A DNA stretch of 64,000 nt from Brenneria sp. hezel4-2-4 (GCF_013155275.1 NZ_JABJXS010000004.1:1-64000), one strand, 5' to 3'. Positions 8,544-18,013 are shown, numbered from the stretch's first letter. A program made the numbers and translations. The notes: generated from the sequence alone by a model not told the origin.

Positions 8544-9308
8544 TCACCTCATGTTCTGTCGCAGGTAGTGATAGAACGCCAGATTGTCCTCTACCGCGCT
8601 GCGTGACTGGTTGCTCATCAGAATCTCTTCGGCGGCGTCATCCCGCCCCAGCATTCCATAAGCCAACGCCAGATTGTCCCGCTCCTGCGGCAGTTTGCCG
8701 GACACGCCGCTGTCGCCCAGCAGGACATTGATCGCTTCGCGGGGTTTCCCGTTCAGCGCCAGCGATAACCCCAGATTGGTGCGTAACGCGCTATCATCGG
8801 GATGCAGGCTCAACCCGCGCCGATAGGTGCTCTGCGCTCGATCGGGATCGTTGGCCAGATCGTAACTGACGCCCAGCCCGGACAAAGCCAACGGATGGTC
8901 GGGAAAATGGCTGAGAATAGACTGGAAACGGGCAATGGCCGCCGTCAGGTTGCGCTGTCGCACCAAAACCCGGGCTTGCCCCAACTGGGCGTCGATATTT
9001 TCCGGCTCCAGCCGCTGTGCGGTCGCGTACGCTTTACTGGCGGCGCCCAGTTCGCCCGATAAGAAATGAATGTCCGCCATCCCCAGCCAGGCCGAGGCAT
9101 TATCGGGCTGTTGCTCGATTAAACGGCTATAGATTGGCAGCGCGACATTAAGATCCCCGCTGTGTAGCGCGCTGGCCGCGATACGCAGGTCGCTCTCCCC
9201 CATGGTCGCGTGCCGCTGGGCCGTTTTATCCGCATGCGGGGGAACCACGCAGCCCGCCAGCGAAATCAGTACACACAGCACCACGCCTATCCGATATTTA
9301 TAATCCAT
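8544..9308 (-). CDS. tadD: TadD tetratricopeptide lipoprotein (Tad locus 1)
   Basis: 254 residues with a lipoprotein signal: basic start, hydrophobic stretch and lipobox SLAGC at about residues 16-20. The mature part holds about five tetratricopeptide repeats (for example ASAWLGMADIHFLSGELGAA and PLALSGLGVSYDLANDPDRA). TadD proteins act as pilotins, helping the RcpA secretin reach the outer membrane. Three ATGs cluster at 9317, 9314 and 9308. I chose 9308 because GGAAGG then sits 9 bases upstream; from 9317 the ribosome site would touch the start codon. Confidence 0.88.
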   Translation of the reverse strand: MDYKYRIGVVLCVLISLAGCVVPPHADKTAQRHATMGESDLRIAASALHSGDLNVALPIYSRLIEQQPDNASAWLGMADIHFLSGELGAASKAYATAQRLEPENIDAQLGQARVLVRQRNLTAAIARFQSILSHFPDHPLALSGLGVSYDLANDPDRAQSTYRRGLSLHPDDSALRTNLGLSLALNGKPREAINVLLGDSGVSGKLPQERDNLALAYGMLGRDDAAEEILMSNQSRSAVEDNLAFYHYLRQNMR

Positions 9309-9336
9309 CGCCATCATCCTTCCGGTTATATTTTTA

Positions 9337-10275
9337 TTACGGCTGTTCGGCGAAAAAAGCCATCAACCCCAGCACCGACGGCCCTGCCGCCACAATTAAT
9401 ACCGTGGGCAGAATAAACAGCATCATGGGCAGCGTGATTTTCACCGCCAGCTTGGCGGCCGCTTCTTCCAGCCGCATCATGCGGGCGGTGCGTTCGGAGC
9501 GGGCCAGAATACGCAACGCCTGGGTAATCGCCGTGCCATACTGACGGGATTGCAGCAGCGTATTCACCAGCGAGTTGATGGAATCCAGCCCGGTGCGCGC
9601 GGCCAGCCGCTTGAGTACGGTTTCGGTATCGCTGCTGAGCTGCATTTCCCCGGAGGTTAAACGCAGCTCATCCGCCAGAGCGGGGCAGACGATTTCAATC
9701 TCCTCGGCAACCCGCTGGATGGCGCTGTTCAGGCCCAGCCCGGCGTTGGTGCAGATCACCAACAGATCGAGCGCATCCGGTAAACTTTGCTGGATCAGAC
9801 GCTGACGCCGCGCCACCAGCCGGTCGAGCAACAGGCGCGGAAATAGCGTCCCCAGATAGAGCGCCATCAGGCCGAGCGCCATACCATATAGCCGGTTGCC
9901 CTCCAGATACGGCCAGACGAAGATCGCCACCAGCGCGGCCAGCGAAAGCATCGACAACAACGATAGCGCCGCGACGACAATCAATGCCTGAGGGCCGCGG
10001 AATCCGGCGGAAACCAGTTTGCCGGCGATTTCCGTGCGCTGAGCTGCGCTGAACAGCGGCGCAAAGCGGCCGATATGCTGCAACATCCGCATCATTCGCT
10101 GAGGCAAAGCATGATACCGCCAGGACTGAACCGGCCCCTGTTGCTGGTTACGCTTGCGTAATACTTCGGCGCGCAGCCGTTCGGCCAGCCTGGCGCGGCG
10201 CCCGATGCGGGCATACAGATACAGCGCCACCCCGGCGACCGCGCACAGCAGATAGATGAGATTAAACAGATCCAC
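9337..10275 (-). CDS. tadC: TadC inner-membrane platform protein (Tad locus 1)
   Basis: 312 residues, with the type II secretion system F domain (GspF/TadC family) from about residue 150 to 285, including the cytoplasmic helical bundle LPDALDLLVICTNAGLGLNS and membrane segments at the N terminus, near 105-150 and at the C terminus. With TadB it forms the inner-membrane platform on which the TadA ATPase acts. The start is GTG at 10275, immediately after the tadB stop, with a strong GGAGG six bases upstream inside tadB. Confidence 0.92.
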   Translation of the reverse strand: MDLFNLIYLLCAVAGVALYLYARIGRRARLAERLRAEVLRKRNQQQGPVQSWRYHALPQRMMRMLQHIGRFAPLFSAAQRTEIAGKLVSAGFRGPQALIVVAALSLLSMLSLAALVAIFVWPYLEGNRLYGMALGLMALYLGTLFPRLLLDRLVARRQRLIQQSLPDALDLLVICTNAGLGLNSAIQRVAEEIEIVCPALADELRLTSGEMQLSSDTETVLKRLAARTGLDSINSLVNTLLQSRQYGTAITQALRILARSERTARMMRLEEAAAKLAVKITLPMMLFILPTVLIVAAGPSVLGLMAFFAEQP

Positions 10276-11259
10276 TCAAACCTCCATTTTGGCAATCTTG
10301 CGAATCGACATCACGCCCAGCGCCAGCATGATGCCCGCCGTCCATAACAGACTTCGCCCGTTGGGCGTCTCAAACAGAATGCTGATGTAATCGGGGTTAA
10401 GCGCATACAGCGCGCCGCCGATAAAAAACGGCAGCAGCGCGAGGATCGTGCCGGACAAGCGCCCTTCGGCGGTCATCGCTTTGGTTTTCAGCCGCAGATC
10501 GCGCCGCGCCCGGATAATGGCGGAAAGATTATCCAGCGCTTCCACCAGCGAACCGCCGGTGTCGCGTTGCAAGGCGAGGCAAACGGCAAAAAAGGCAAAG
10601 TCAGGTAATTCGATACGCAATACCGCTTCGTCCACCACTTCCTGAATATCGTTGCCCAACAGCAGCCCGTCGCCCATTTTCAGAAATTCCGGCCCGAGCG
10701 GCGCGGCTACGTGGTCGCCGACATTGCGAATGGATTGGGTGACCGGGATCCCGGCCTGACTGGCGCGGGTGATCATATCCATCGCCTCCGGCAGTTGATC
10801 GAGAAACCGCAGTTGAAAACGCGCAACCTGTTTCTGGTAAATAAAAGCGACCGCCGCCAGCGGAGCAACCAGCAACGCCAGCGGGAGGCTCCACCAGCTA
10901 ACCGGGATAAAACCGTAGGACAGCAGAGTGGCGGCCAGCAGGAGCACCGCCGCCGCGGCTATTGCCAGCGTCCGCTTTCCCTGCCTGCCGCCGACGGTAT
11001 CCAGGCGGTTAAGATAGTATCCCAATGTTCCCATGGCCTGACGCCGACGGCGGCGGCGCGCGGCGGCCTGCGCCCGCGCCAGTTCCAGCAGGATTTTTTG
11101 CCGCGAAACGTTGGCGGATACGCCGGAGATCGTTTTCAAACGCTGCCGGATGCGCGCGCCGGCCCGCTGGCGCAGCGCGTTGCTCACGACGATAACGGCC
11201 AGCCCGGCCAATACGCTGGCGGCGAAAGCCGCCATCATCACCACATCTGCCTGACTCAT
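10276..11259 (-). CDS. tadB: TadB inner-membrane platform protein (Tad locus 1)
   Basis: 327 residues. An N-terminal membrane helix is followed by a basic cytoplasmic stretch rich in arginine (residues 30-75), two membrane helices near 85-130, an F domain with LPEAMDMITRASQAGIPVTQ near 155-175, and two C-terminal helices. Paralogue and partner of TadC; together they replace the single GspF/PilC protein of other type IV pilus systems. The start overlaps the tadA stop as ATGA. Confidence 0.92.
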   Translation of the reverse strand: MSQADVVMMAAFAASVLAGLAVIVVSNALRQRAGARIRQRLKTISGVSANVSRQKILLELARAQAAARRRRRRQAMGTLGYYLNRLDTVGGRQGKRTLAIAAAAVLLLAATLLSYGFIPVSWWSLPLALLVAPLAAVAFIYQKQVARFQLRFLDQLPEAMDMITRASQAGIPVTQSIRNVGDHVAAPLGPEFLKMGDGLLLGNDIQEVVDEAVLRIELPDFAFFAVCLALQRDTGGSLVEALDNLSAIIRARRDLRLKTKAMTAEGRLSGTILALLPFFIGGALYALNPDYISILFETPNGRSLLWTAGIMLALGVMSIRKIAKMEV

Positions 11260-12704
11260 GGCCGCACCGCCTCCAGCAACGCGTTTTCCATGCCGTAATA
11301 GCGCGCCCGCTCGGCAAAAGCCGGGCGCATGCCGCTGCTGTCGAAGGTTCCCTTGACGTCATCGTCAAAGGCGCTGGCATCGTAACTGAAGTGAAACAGC
11401 TCCTGGGTGACAATCACATCCCCTTCCATTCCCGCCAGTTCGGTAATGCTGGTGACGCGCCGGGCACCGTCACGCATGCGTTCAACCTGAACAATCAGAT
11501 GCACCGCGCTGGAAATCTGCCGGCGAATGGAATACAGCGGCAGATTGCCGTTCGCCATCAGCACCATGCTTTCCAGACGGATCAGCGCATCACGCGGATT
11601 GTTGGCGTGCAGCGTGGTCATCGAACCATCATGGCCGGTATTCATCGCCTGGAGCACATCCAGCGCTTCCACGCCGCGCGTCTCCCCCAGAATGATGCGA
11701 TCCGGCCGCATACGCAGCGCATTGCGAACCAGATCGCCCTGCGCCACCCGGCCGATCCCCTCCAGATTCGCCGGGCGCGTCTCCAGTCTTAAGACATGGG
11801 GCTGCTGTAGCTGTAATTCAGCCGCATCCTCAACGGTAATCACCCGCTCGGAAACAGAGATAAACCGCGACAGCGCATTGAGCAGCGTGGTTTTGCCCGA
11901 GCCGGTGCCGCCGGAAATAATGATGTTGAGCCGACTGGCCGCCGCAATCTCCAGCACCCGCGCCATAGCCGGCGACAGGCAGCCTCTCGCCACCAGCCGC
12001 TGTAGCGTCAGATCCCGGCGTGAAAACTTACGGATCGAGATCGAGGCGCCGTCTATCGCCAGCGGCGGTAAAATCACGTTGACGCGGCTACCGTCAGGCA
12101 GACGGGCGTCCACCATCGGGCTGCTTTCATCCACCCGCCGCCCCACCGATGACGCGATACGCTGGGCGACGCTGATGACATGCGCATTATCGCGGAACTT
12201 GAGCGGCGTCAGTTCCAGCTTGCCGAAACGCTCCACATAAATCTGATCCGGGCCGTTGACCATAATGTCGGACACCGTTTCATCCTGTAACAACGGCTCA
12301 ATCGGCCCGACACCGAACATGTCGTTGAGGATCTCCTGTCCCATCAACCGTTGCTCGGTTTGCGTCACCGGCATGTTATCCATCACCACCGTTTCGGCGA
12401 TAATGGCTTCAACATCGCGCTTTACCTCCTCACGGGTACGATTGAGCGCGCTGGAGACATCAATAGTGGAAAACACGGTCTGCCGGATCCGCACATAATA
12501 TTCGGAGCGCACTACCGTCGCCTCGCTATCGGGCAGACGATACGTCGCCAGCGGATCGCGTGCGGAAGCGGCGGCGTCCGACACCGGCGCCAGCACGGCG
12601 GCCTCTTTGTGTTCCCGGCCGCGATTATTTTCCAGGGGCGGGGTCGCCACACGCGGCGCCAGCGCCGTTTCAGGCGCGGCGGTCAATTTGCGGCCGAAGC
12701 TCAT
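11256..12704 (-). CDS. tadA: TadA/CpaF secretion ATPase (Tad locus 1)
   Basis: 482 residues. After a variable N-terminal region (1-75) come the CpaF N domain and the AAA-like ATPase core. The core has Walker A SGGTGSGKTT near 263-272, the Asp box and Walker B region around DRIILGETRG, and the His box around TGHDGSMTTLHANN. It powers Flp pilus extension, and in CpaF-type systems retraction too. Start ATG 12704 overlaps the tadZ stop as ATGA and has AAGGGG six bases upstream; the frame is open to 12737 but that start would overlap tadZ needlessly. Confidence 0.95.
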   Translation of the reverse strand: MSFGRKLTAAPETALAPRVATPPLENNRGREHKEAAVLAPVSDAAASARDPLATYRLPDSEATVVRSEYYVRIRQTVFSTIDVSSALNRTREEVKRDVEAIIAETVVMDNMPVTQTEQRLMGQEILNDMFGVGPIEPLLQDETVSDIMVNGPDQIYVERFGKLELTPLKFRDNAHVISVAQRIASSVGRRVDESSPMVDARLPDGSRVNVILPPLAIDGASISIRKFSRRDLTLQRLVARGCLSPAMARVLEIAAASRLNIIISGGTGSGKTTLLNALSRFISVSERVITVEDAAELQLQQPHVLRLETRPANLEGIGRVAQGDLVRNALRMRPDRIILGETRGVEALDVLQAMNTGHDGSMTTLHANNPRDALIRLESMVLMANGNLPLYSIRRQISSAVHLIVQVERMRDGARRVTSITELAGMEGDVIVTQELFHFSYDASAFDDDVKGTFDSSGMRPAFAERARYYGMENALLEAVRP

Positions 12705-13909
12705 GCTGACCCCTTGCTGAGTATCTTCTGCCACCATGACGCCTGCTGCCTGGCCTGTGCTTCACCGGTCAATACGCCGGTAAGCTGTTTAACGCCGCGG
12801 GCAAACTCACTGCGCTCCGGCAGCGCCTCAGCCAGATTTTCCGCCAGCGACAGCGACTGGGCGTCGTAGCCGATTTGAACCGCGATCGCCAGATCCACCG
12901 CCTTAACGAAATCGTCGATATTGACTTTATTACGGTTCAGCGGCTGTGGCTGGTTGACGATGCTGTACACGGTAGCCGGGTTGGGATGCGCTTCGATATG
13001 GCGCGCCAGCCTGACCAGCGTTCGGGCGGAGTAAACCGATCGATCCGCCACCACGCAGGCCAGACTGGCATGGGAAAACACCTCGGAAGCCAGTTCGCCG
13101 CCCCGCTGCGGCACATCCAGCACCACATAGTGGAAATGTTGGCTGAGCGTGGTCAGCAACGCGCCCAGCGCGCCTTCCGCCGGCGTATAGGCGTCCATAA
13201 AATCCAGTTCGCCGCCCAGGGCATACAGCCGATTGTCCACCGTAGACAGCGTCCGTTCCAGATACTGCGGATCCAGACGGTTCACATTGCCCATGATTTC
13301 AATCAGCGCGTTCCCGCCCGCCAGTCCCAACATCCCCATACCGGCGCCGCCATAAAAATCGAGATCGATATAGACCACGCGCCGATGCGCGCCGCCGTCG
13401 GCAAGCCCCCGGGCCAGATGCGTCGCCACGCTGGTGGTGCCGACCCCGCCGCGCGTGCCGATAACGGCGATAACCTTGCCAAGCCGCCGCTGACGTACCC
13501 TGTTGCTCTCGTCCGCTTCCAGCGCGCGACGCAATAATTCGGTTCCCAACGGCTTCACCAAATAGTCTTGCACCCCGCGTTGCAGCAGATTGCGATACAG
13601 ACCGACGTCATTGCGATCCCCCACCACATAGACCCGCACCGACGGCTCGCAGGCGTTGGCCAGCCGTTCCAGCTCATCCAGCGGCCCGCTGGAACCGGAA
13701 ATATCCACCATCAGGCGCTGCGGCGAGCGGCCGGTTTTTTTCAGCCAGGCGATCGCATCATCGATATCGCCGCGCTCAACCCGGCTATCGGTCAGGGTGC
13801 CGGCTTTCAGGAAACGCGTCAGTTCCTCTTTGCTGTCGGAATCATGAACAAATGCCGCGAAATTTACCGCGCGCTGCTCACCCCGTTCTTTCTCACCCAG
13901 TACGCTCAT
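12701..13909 (-). CDS. tadZ: TadZ/CpaE localization ATPase-like protein (Tad locus 1)
   Basis: 402 residues. The N-terminal receiver-like domain (about 15-135) ends with the GVQDYLVKPLG motif; a MinD/ParA-like domain follows. Its P-loop reads IGTRGGVGTTSVATHLA: the usual Walker A lysine of GKT/S is replaced by threonine and the signature lysine of the deviant motif by arginine, as known for atypical TadZ proteins. TadZ-type proteins place the Tad machine at the cell pole. AGGGA lies before the ATG at 13909. Coupled to tadA by ATGA. Confidence 0.9.
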   Translation of the reverse strand: MSVLGEKERGEQRAVNFAAFVHDSDSKEELTRFLKAGTLTDSRVERGDIDDAIAWLKKTGRSPQRLMVDISGSSGPLDELERLANACEPSVRVYVVGDRNDVGLYRNLLQRGVQDYLVKPLGTELLRRALEADESNRVRQRRLGKVIAVIGTRGGVGTTSVATHLARGLADGGAHRRVVYIDLDFYGGAGMGMLGLAGGNALIEIMGNVNRLDPQYLERTLSTVDNRLYALGGELDFMDAYTPAEGALGALLTTLSQHFHYVVLDVPQRGGELASEVFSHASLACVVADRSVYSARTLVRLARHIEAHPNPATVYSIVNQPQPLNRNKVNIDDFVKAVDLAIAVQIGYDAQSLSLAENLAEALPERSEFARGVKQLTGVLTGEAQARQQASWWQKILSKGSA

Positions 13910-13923
13910 AGATCCCTATCCGC

Positions 13924-14331
13924 CTAATCACCTGATTTTGAAGTAGAGTGCGTCTGCCGCAACGGCTCGACCGTATTCTGGCGATAGCGCGTCACCGATA
14001 AGGCCGCCGCATCCGCTTGCATACCGCTATACACCCGGGGCCGGGATAAGTCCTGCGGCCGCGCCAGACTCACCGCCAGATTGGTGTAGGTCGCACAGCC
14101 GAACGCCACTTGTCGGCGACCGTTATGACTCCAGTGATAGTCGGGTTGGAGCAACGGGTAGCAATCCGGCGGCATCGCCACCCACCGTTTGCCGTACTGC
14201 TGCAATTTGATTGATGAAACATCCGGCATACCGGCCTTATCCCGCTGCCATGAAGCGCACCCCGCCATCAGCCCGATGCCGCCGGCGATGAGCAGTAACG
14301 CGGACAGGCGCAGTCTTGTATCAACAGCCAT
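13924..14331 (-). CDS. cpaD: CpaD-family pilus lipoprotein, short form (Tad locus 1)
   Basis: About 135 residues with a signal peptide and lipobox LMAGC at roughly residues 20-24. The family signature FGCATYTNLAVSLARPQDL lies at about 78-96; CpaD/RcpB-like proteins have this GCAxxxNLA and P-x-DL pattern. The usual central domain of around 100 residues is missing compared with the 232-residue counterpart at 60446-61144. It may be a minimal natural form, or a deletion product. ATG 14331 is preferred: AAGGAG lies seven bases upstream, whereas for ATG 14337 it is almost adjacent. Confidence 0.75.
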   Translation of the reverse strand: MAVDTRLRLSALLLIAGGIGLMAGCASWQRDKAGMPDVSSIKLQQYGKRWVAMPPDCYPLLQPDYHWSHNGRRQVAFGCATYTNLAVSLARPQDLSRPRVYSGMQADAAALSVTRYRQNTVEPLRQTHSTSKSGD

Positions 14332-14359
14332 CCTCATACTCCTTTATGTCAACGAATCA

Positions 14360-15724
14360 CTAATACACAAAACCAGCCGATCCCGTCAGGCGGGGAACTT
14401 CATTTTGCAAGGGGTCATAACCGATCTTTTTGTTCACGATAAATTCGATATCGGAATTGGCCCGCATGCTGTCCAGCGGCGTCGCCAGTTGCGCGGCGGC
14501 CGCGGGCCGCACCAGATACGGCGTGACGATCACCACCAGTTCGCTTTTGTTGTTTTGATAATCCGTAGAAGAAAACAGTTTGCCCAACACCGGCACCGAA
14601 CCCAGCCCCGGGATTTTAGAAAGCACATCGCTGACGTTGTTCTGCAACAGACCGCCAATGGCGAAACTTTGGCCGCTCGCCAGTTCGATGGTGGTTTCCA
14701 CGCGGCGCACGGACACCCCGGGGATCGTCAACCCTTCCATCACGATGCTGTTGTTGGGATCGATATCGCTGATTTCTGGACGCACTTTGAGGCTGATGCG
14801 GTCGTCGCCCAATACCGTGGGGGTAAAATCGAGCGCCACGCCGAATGGTTTGAACTCCACGCTCATCGATTCGGATTCCTGACGGATAGGAACCGGGAAC
14901 TCCCCGCCGGCCAGAAAACTGGCGGTCTGACCGGACACCGCGGTCAGGTTAGGCTCGGCCAGAATGCTGATTAAGCCTTCCTTATCCAGCGCGTCAATCA
15001 TGGTTTCAATCGACGTATTGCCGGTACGGAACCCGCCGATACCGCCATAGGCGCCCGATGCCCGGGTATAGTTCCTCACCCCCGTAGCGGCGTCGGTCGT
15101 CGCAAAGTCCCGCATTCCAGCCAGCCCAAGCAGAAAGTTTCCCGGGGTGGAAACCGCCTCCCAGTTCACCCCCAGTTGTTGAACGACCTGGCGCGACACC
15201 TCGGTGACGCGCACCCGCAGATGCACCTGCACCGGGCTGGCGATAGTCAACTGGTTGAGCAACTGCTCCTTTTCCGCCAGATAGGGACGAATGGTCTGGA
15301 CAACCGCCTCGGCGGCTTCGGCATCCGGCACCGAACCGGTAACCATGATCGAACCCGGCGTCGAGGTCAGCGCCAGCCGCAGTTTCGGGAAACGCTGGCG
15401 CAACGAACTTTGCAGTTCGCCCAGATTATGCCGCACCACCACCGTGCGTTGCAGCAGCGGTTTGCCCGCTTCATCCAGCGCGTACAGCGAGGTGGTGCCC
15501 ACCCGTTTCCCCAGCACCAGCACCGCGCCCTGAGCCGGCGACTGCACATCGGCGATCTCCGGGTCGGCGACGAATACCGTCGTCATTTCAGCGGCGACGT
15601 TGATTAATTTCCCCGCCCCGACAGACAGCGCCAGCGTCTGTTGCGCCTTAACCGCCGTCGTCAACAGCAAACCGGCCATAGCCAGCGTAAGCATAAAAGT
15701 GCTCAATGAAATCCTAGCGAGCAT
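14360..15724 (-). CDS. rcpA: RcpA/CpaC outer-membrane secretin (Tad locus 1)
   Basis: 454 residues. Signal peptide 1-27; the N-terminal pilus-assembly domain has the repeated pattern FVADPEIADVQ and GTTSLYALDEAG; a BON-like segment follows around 105-155. The secretin domain is C-terminal, with SILAEPNLTAVSGQTASFLAGGEFP split over about 255-280 and later ASGQSFAIGGLLQN and KIPGLGSVPVLGKLF. It forms the outer-membrane ring through which the Flp pilus passes. The start overlaps the rcpC stop by 11 bases. Confidence 0.95.
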   Translation of the reverse strand: MLARISLSTFMLTLAMAGLLLTTAVKAQQTLALSVGAGKLINVAAEMTTVFVADPEIADVQSPAQGAVLVLGKRVGTTSLYALDEAGKPLLQRTVVVRHNLGELQSSLRQRFPKLRLALTSTPGSIMVTGSVPDAEAAEAVVQTIRPYLAEKEQLLNQLTIASPVQVHLRVRVTEVSRQVVQQLGVNWEAVSTPGNFLLGLAGMRDFATTDAATGVRNYTRASGAYGGIGGFRTGNTSIETMIDALDKEGLISILAEPNLTAVSGQTASFLAGGEFPVPIRQESESMSVEFKPFGVALDFTPTVLGDDRISLKVRPEISDIDPNNSIVMEGLTIPGVSVRRVETTIELASGQSFAIGGLLQNNVSDVLSKIPGLGSVPVLGKLFSSTDYQNNKSELVVIVTPYLVRPAAAAQLATPLDSMRANSDIEFIVNKKIGYDPLQNEVPRLTGSAGFVY

Positions 15725-16640
15725 GAGAGCTAAACTCCTGTTCCTGACGTTGACTGCCCCGCATAATCACCACCTGACGCGGCGCTAGCGGGCGCGCATT
15801 TCCTTCCGATGACGCCGATGCGCCGTTCCCCAATGCCCGGGAGACATCGCCGCCCCATATTGGCCGGTTCTCCTTCCCGACCGTCTTATCCCATGCCACC
15901 ACCGAGGCCGTCGCCTGCTGCTGATCGTCGCCCTCGCCCCCATCCCGCTCGTCCACCGCGAAGCTGCGCAGCGCCATGGACAGGCTGCCCAACTGCGCCG
16001 CCACGGTCACCGCCTCCGCCGCCCGGGGCGCCACTTCAATGGTCACGGTGCCGGCGCGGATCGGCTTGCCGTTATCTTCGGTTTTGCGCTGTATGCTGGA
16101 GCCGACGGCGATAATACGCACCCGCTCGACCACTGTTTCACTCACCACCGCCCGCGCATCATGACGGGGGTTGTTCTCGTCCTGACGTAGGCGCTGGGTG
16201 AGGATAATGTCGACGAAATCGCCCGGCTGAATCAGCCCGGCGTTGCCGGAAACCTCATCCACCGGCACCGAGACGGCGCGCATGCCCGGTTTCAACACCG
16301 CCGCCAGAAAACCCGGGGCGTCCGGGCGGATGACATCGCTCTCCAGAATCAGCGTCCCCGCCGCCATCTGTTTGCGCAGCAGCGCCCCGTTAAGATTGGC
16401 CGCGCGGCCGTCCGCCGTCAGCGCCCCTTCCGGCACCTTGTTTTCCGGGTAGGCTTGCCAACCCAGATCCCCCTCGCGCAGCAGCAACCCTTCCGGCAAC
16501 GCGGCAGCGGTGATACGCACTTGCACACGTTGTTCCGGCGGCGCGTCGCTCTGCTCGCTAGTGACGAACATCATGCGGGCCAGCGCCGCCAGCAGGGCCG
16601 CCGCCAGCAGAATCAAGGCCAGTTTCAATACCGAAGACAT
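15714..16640 (-). CDS. rcpC: RcpC/CpaB pilus assembly protein (Tad locus 1)
   Basis: 308 residues. One N-terminal membrane segment (about 4-25) precedes a SAF domain around residues 42-100 (LLLREGDLGWQAYPEN and ALLRKQMAAGTLI). The conserved CpaB region contains VLKPGMRAVSVPVDEVSGNAG and GDFVDIILTQRL. CpaB-type proteins are periplasmic partners of the secretin and contribute to channel assembly. Between it and tadV is a 48-base gap. Confidence 0.92.
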   Translation of the reverse strand: MSSVLKLALILLAAALLAALARMMFVTSEQSDAPPEQRVQVRITAAALPEGLLLREGDLGWQAYPENKVPEGALTADGRAANLNGALLRKQMAAGTLILESDVIRPDAPGFLAAVLKPGMRAVSVPVDEVSGNAGLIQPGDFVDIILTQRLRQDENNPRHDARAVVSETVVERVRIIAVGSSIQRKTEDNGKPIRAGTVTIEVAPRAAEAVTVAAQLGSLSMALRSFAVDERDGGEGDDQQQATASVVAWDKTVGKENRPIWGGDVSRALGNGASASSEGNARPLAPRQVVIMRGSQRQEQEFSSHAR

Positions 16641-16688
16641 CGACAGACCACTCCCAAATGGATTAGCAGATGACTGAAAAAGCGATCA

Positions 16689-17189
16689 TTAACCCTGGCC
16701 GAGGATCAGCACCGTTATTCCGCCCGCGACCAGCGCCACGCCGGGCACCCCGCGCCGGGCCGACAGGGCATAAGCCAGTGACGGTTCGTTTACCGGATCG
16801 GCGACCGCCGGCGGCCGCTTTGCCAGTTTATCCGCCAGCCAACCCGCCACGCCGATCAACGCGCCGACCAGACCAATGACGACCAAAGCCGGGGCCGCGT
16901 ACAGCGGCCCGGCCCAAAGCATGACTACCGCGCCCAACTTGACGTCGCCGCCGCCGACGCCGCCGCGTATAAACGGCGGCAGCAGCAGCGCAAAGGCGAT
17001 CGCGCCAACCAGACAATGTGTCGCGAATTGCGCCCCGTTCAGCCCCTGATAAAAGGCATACAAGGGAAATAACAGGGCGTAATACAATACCCACCGGTTG
17101 GGCAAACAGCGCCGGGTTAAATCGGCGCGGATTAATAGCCCAAATAACGCCAGTAGCGACGCGGTAATGGTTAGCTTAATAAAAAGCAT
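16689..17189 (-). CDS. tadV: TadV/CpaA prepilin peptidase (Tad locus 1)
   Basis: 166 residues, an A24-type aspartic protease of the inner membrane with about four to six hydrophobic segments. Both catalytic aspartates are visible: one in RADLTRRCLPN near residue 22 and one in GGGDVKLG near residue 81. It removes the leader from Flp pilin and the TadE/F pseudopilins. ATG 17189 lies seven bases after the flp stop; the open frame to 17249 would overlap flp. Confidence 0.9.
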   Translation of the reverse strand: MLFIKLTITASLLALFGLLIRADLTRRCLPNRWVLYYALLFPLYAFYQGLNGAQFATHCLVGAIAFALLLPPFIRGGVGGGDVKLGAVVMLWAGPLYAAPALVVIGLVGALIGVAGWLADKLAKRPPAVADPVNEPSLAYALSARRGVPGVALVAGGITVLILGQG

Positions 17190-17196
17190 TAACGAT

Positions 17197-17391
17197 TTAT
17201 TTTTTCGCTTCGCTTTCGGTAACCGCTTTCTCAATCGATGTATTAGCATTCTTAAAAAGCGTATCGACCTTATCGCCGAAAGTTGTTATTCCGCCGGCGA
17301 CAATCACCACGATCACCCCTGCCAGAATGGCGTATTCCAGTGCGGAAACGCCACGTTCGTCTTTTTGTAGTTTCTTTAAAAAATTACGCAT
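17197..17391 (-). CDS. flp: Flp major pilin (Tad locus 1)
   Basis: 64 residues. The leader MRNFLKKLQKDERG ends at the prepilin cleavage site, followed by VSALEYAILAGVIVVIVAGG: the Flp motif with Glu and Tyr at positions 5 and 6 of the mature protein. The mature pilin is about 50 residues, typical for type IVc Flp pilins. AGGAG sits seven bases before the ATG at 17391. First gene of the operon; its promoter should lie in the AT-rich spacer to the right. It is the only flp copy for locus 1. Confidence 0.95.
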   Translation of the reverse strand: MRNFLKKLQKDERGVSALEYAILAGVIVVIVAGGITTFGDKVDTLFKNANTSIEKAVTESEAKK

Positions 17392-18013
17392 CACTTCTCT
17401 CCTAAGCGTTAATGTTGATAAATTAAATATTTCACTACAATAAAATAACAATCAGTAAGGTTAATATAAATTGATACGCACCACCGTCTGAAAGACGCGC
17501 AAAGAAGCGCTGCGCATGGCTGCTCGTCACAGTCTGGCGCTTATCAAAATAGTAGAACCGATAATTGAAACCGATAAAAAGATGACATTTAACGCATCTA
17601 AATATGGCGGAACAATCCTATCCAATTAAATAATTAACGCAAGCATTTTAATCAGAATGCTTATCAAGTTTTAACCAGATCACAGAAATAAAAATAATAA
17701 GTCGAATTCCCTTATAACGAATAACAAATAAACGTTACACATTCATGTTATTAATAATACAGCCGACCCAATAAAACAATATTAATAGGAGACTAATTAA
17801 TAACTCCATCAATAAAACACGATTCATAATCTAATAATTTTTTAAAACATCATTAAAAATATGATTACCTCTATTCATAAGAAAAGTTATTAATCGCATA
17901 TACTCTAAATAATAGAGATCTTATGGTTGGTTTTTTCCGAGTGGGAAACGCCGACGCCGGCCGATATGCGACACGGACTTTTGAAACAGCGGCAGGATGC
18001 GACAGCGTTGTCG
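17392..18013. other. AT-rich promoter region upstream of the first Tad operon
   Basis: About 620 bases without a gene on either strand, strongly AT-rich from 17440 to 17935 in sharp contrast with the GC-rich operon. It must contain the promoter of flp-tad. I could not pick a convincing -35/-10 pair or a sigma-54 site. Such AT-rich leaders in Enterobacterales are often bound by the silencer H-NS; that is inference here. Confidence 0.4.
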
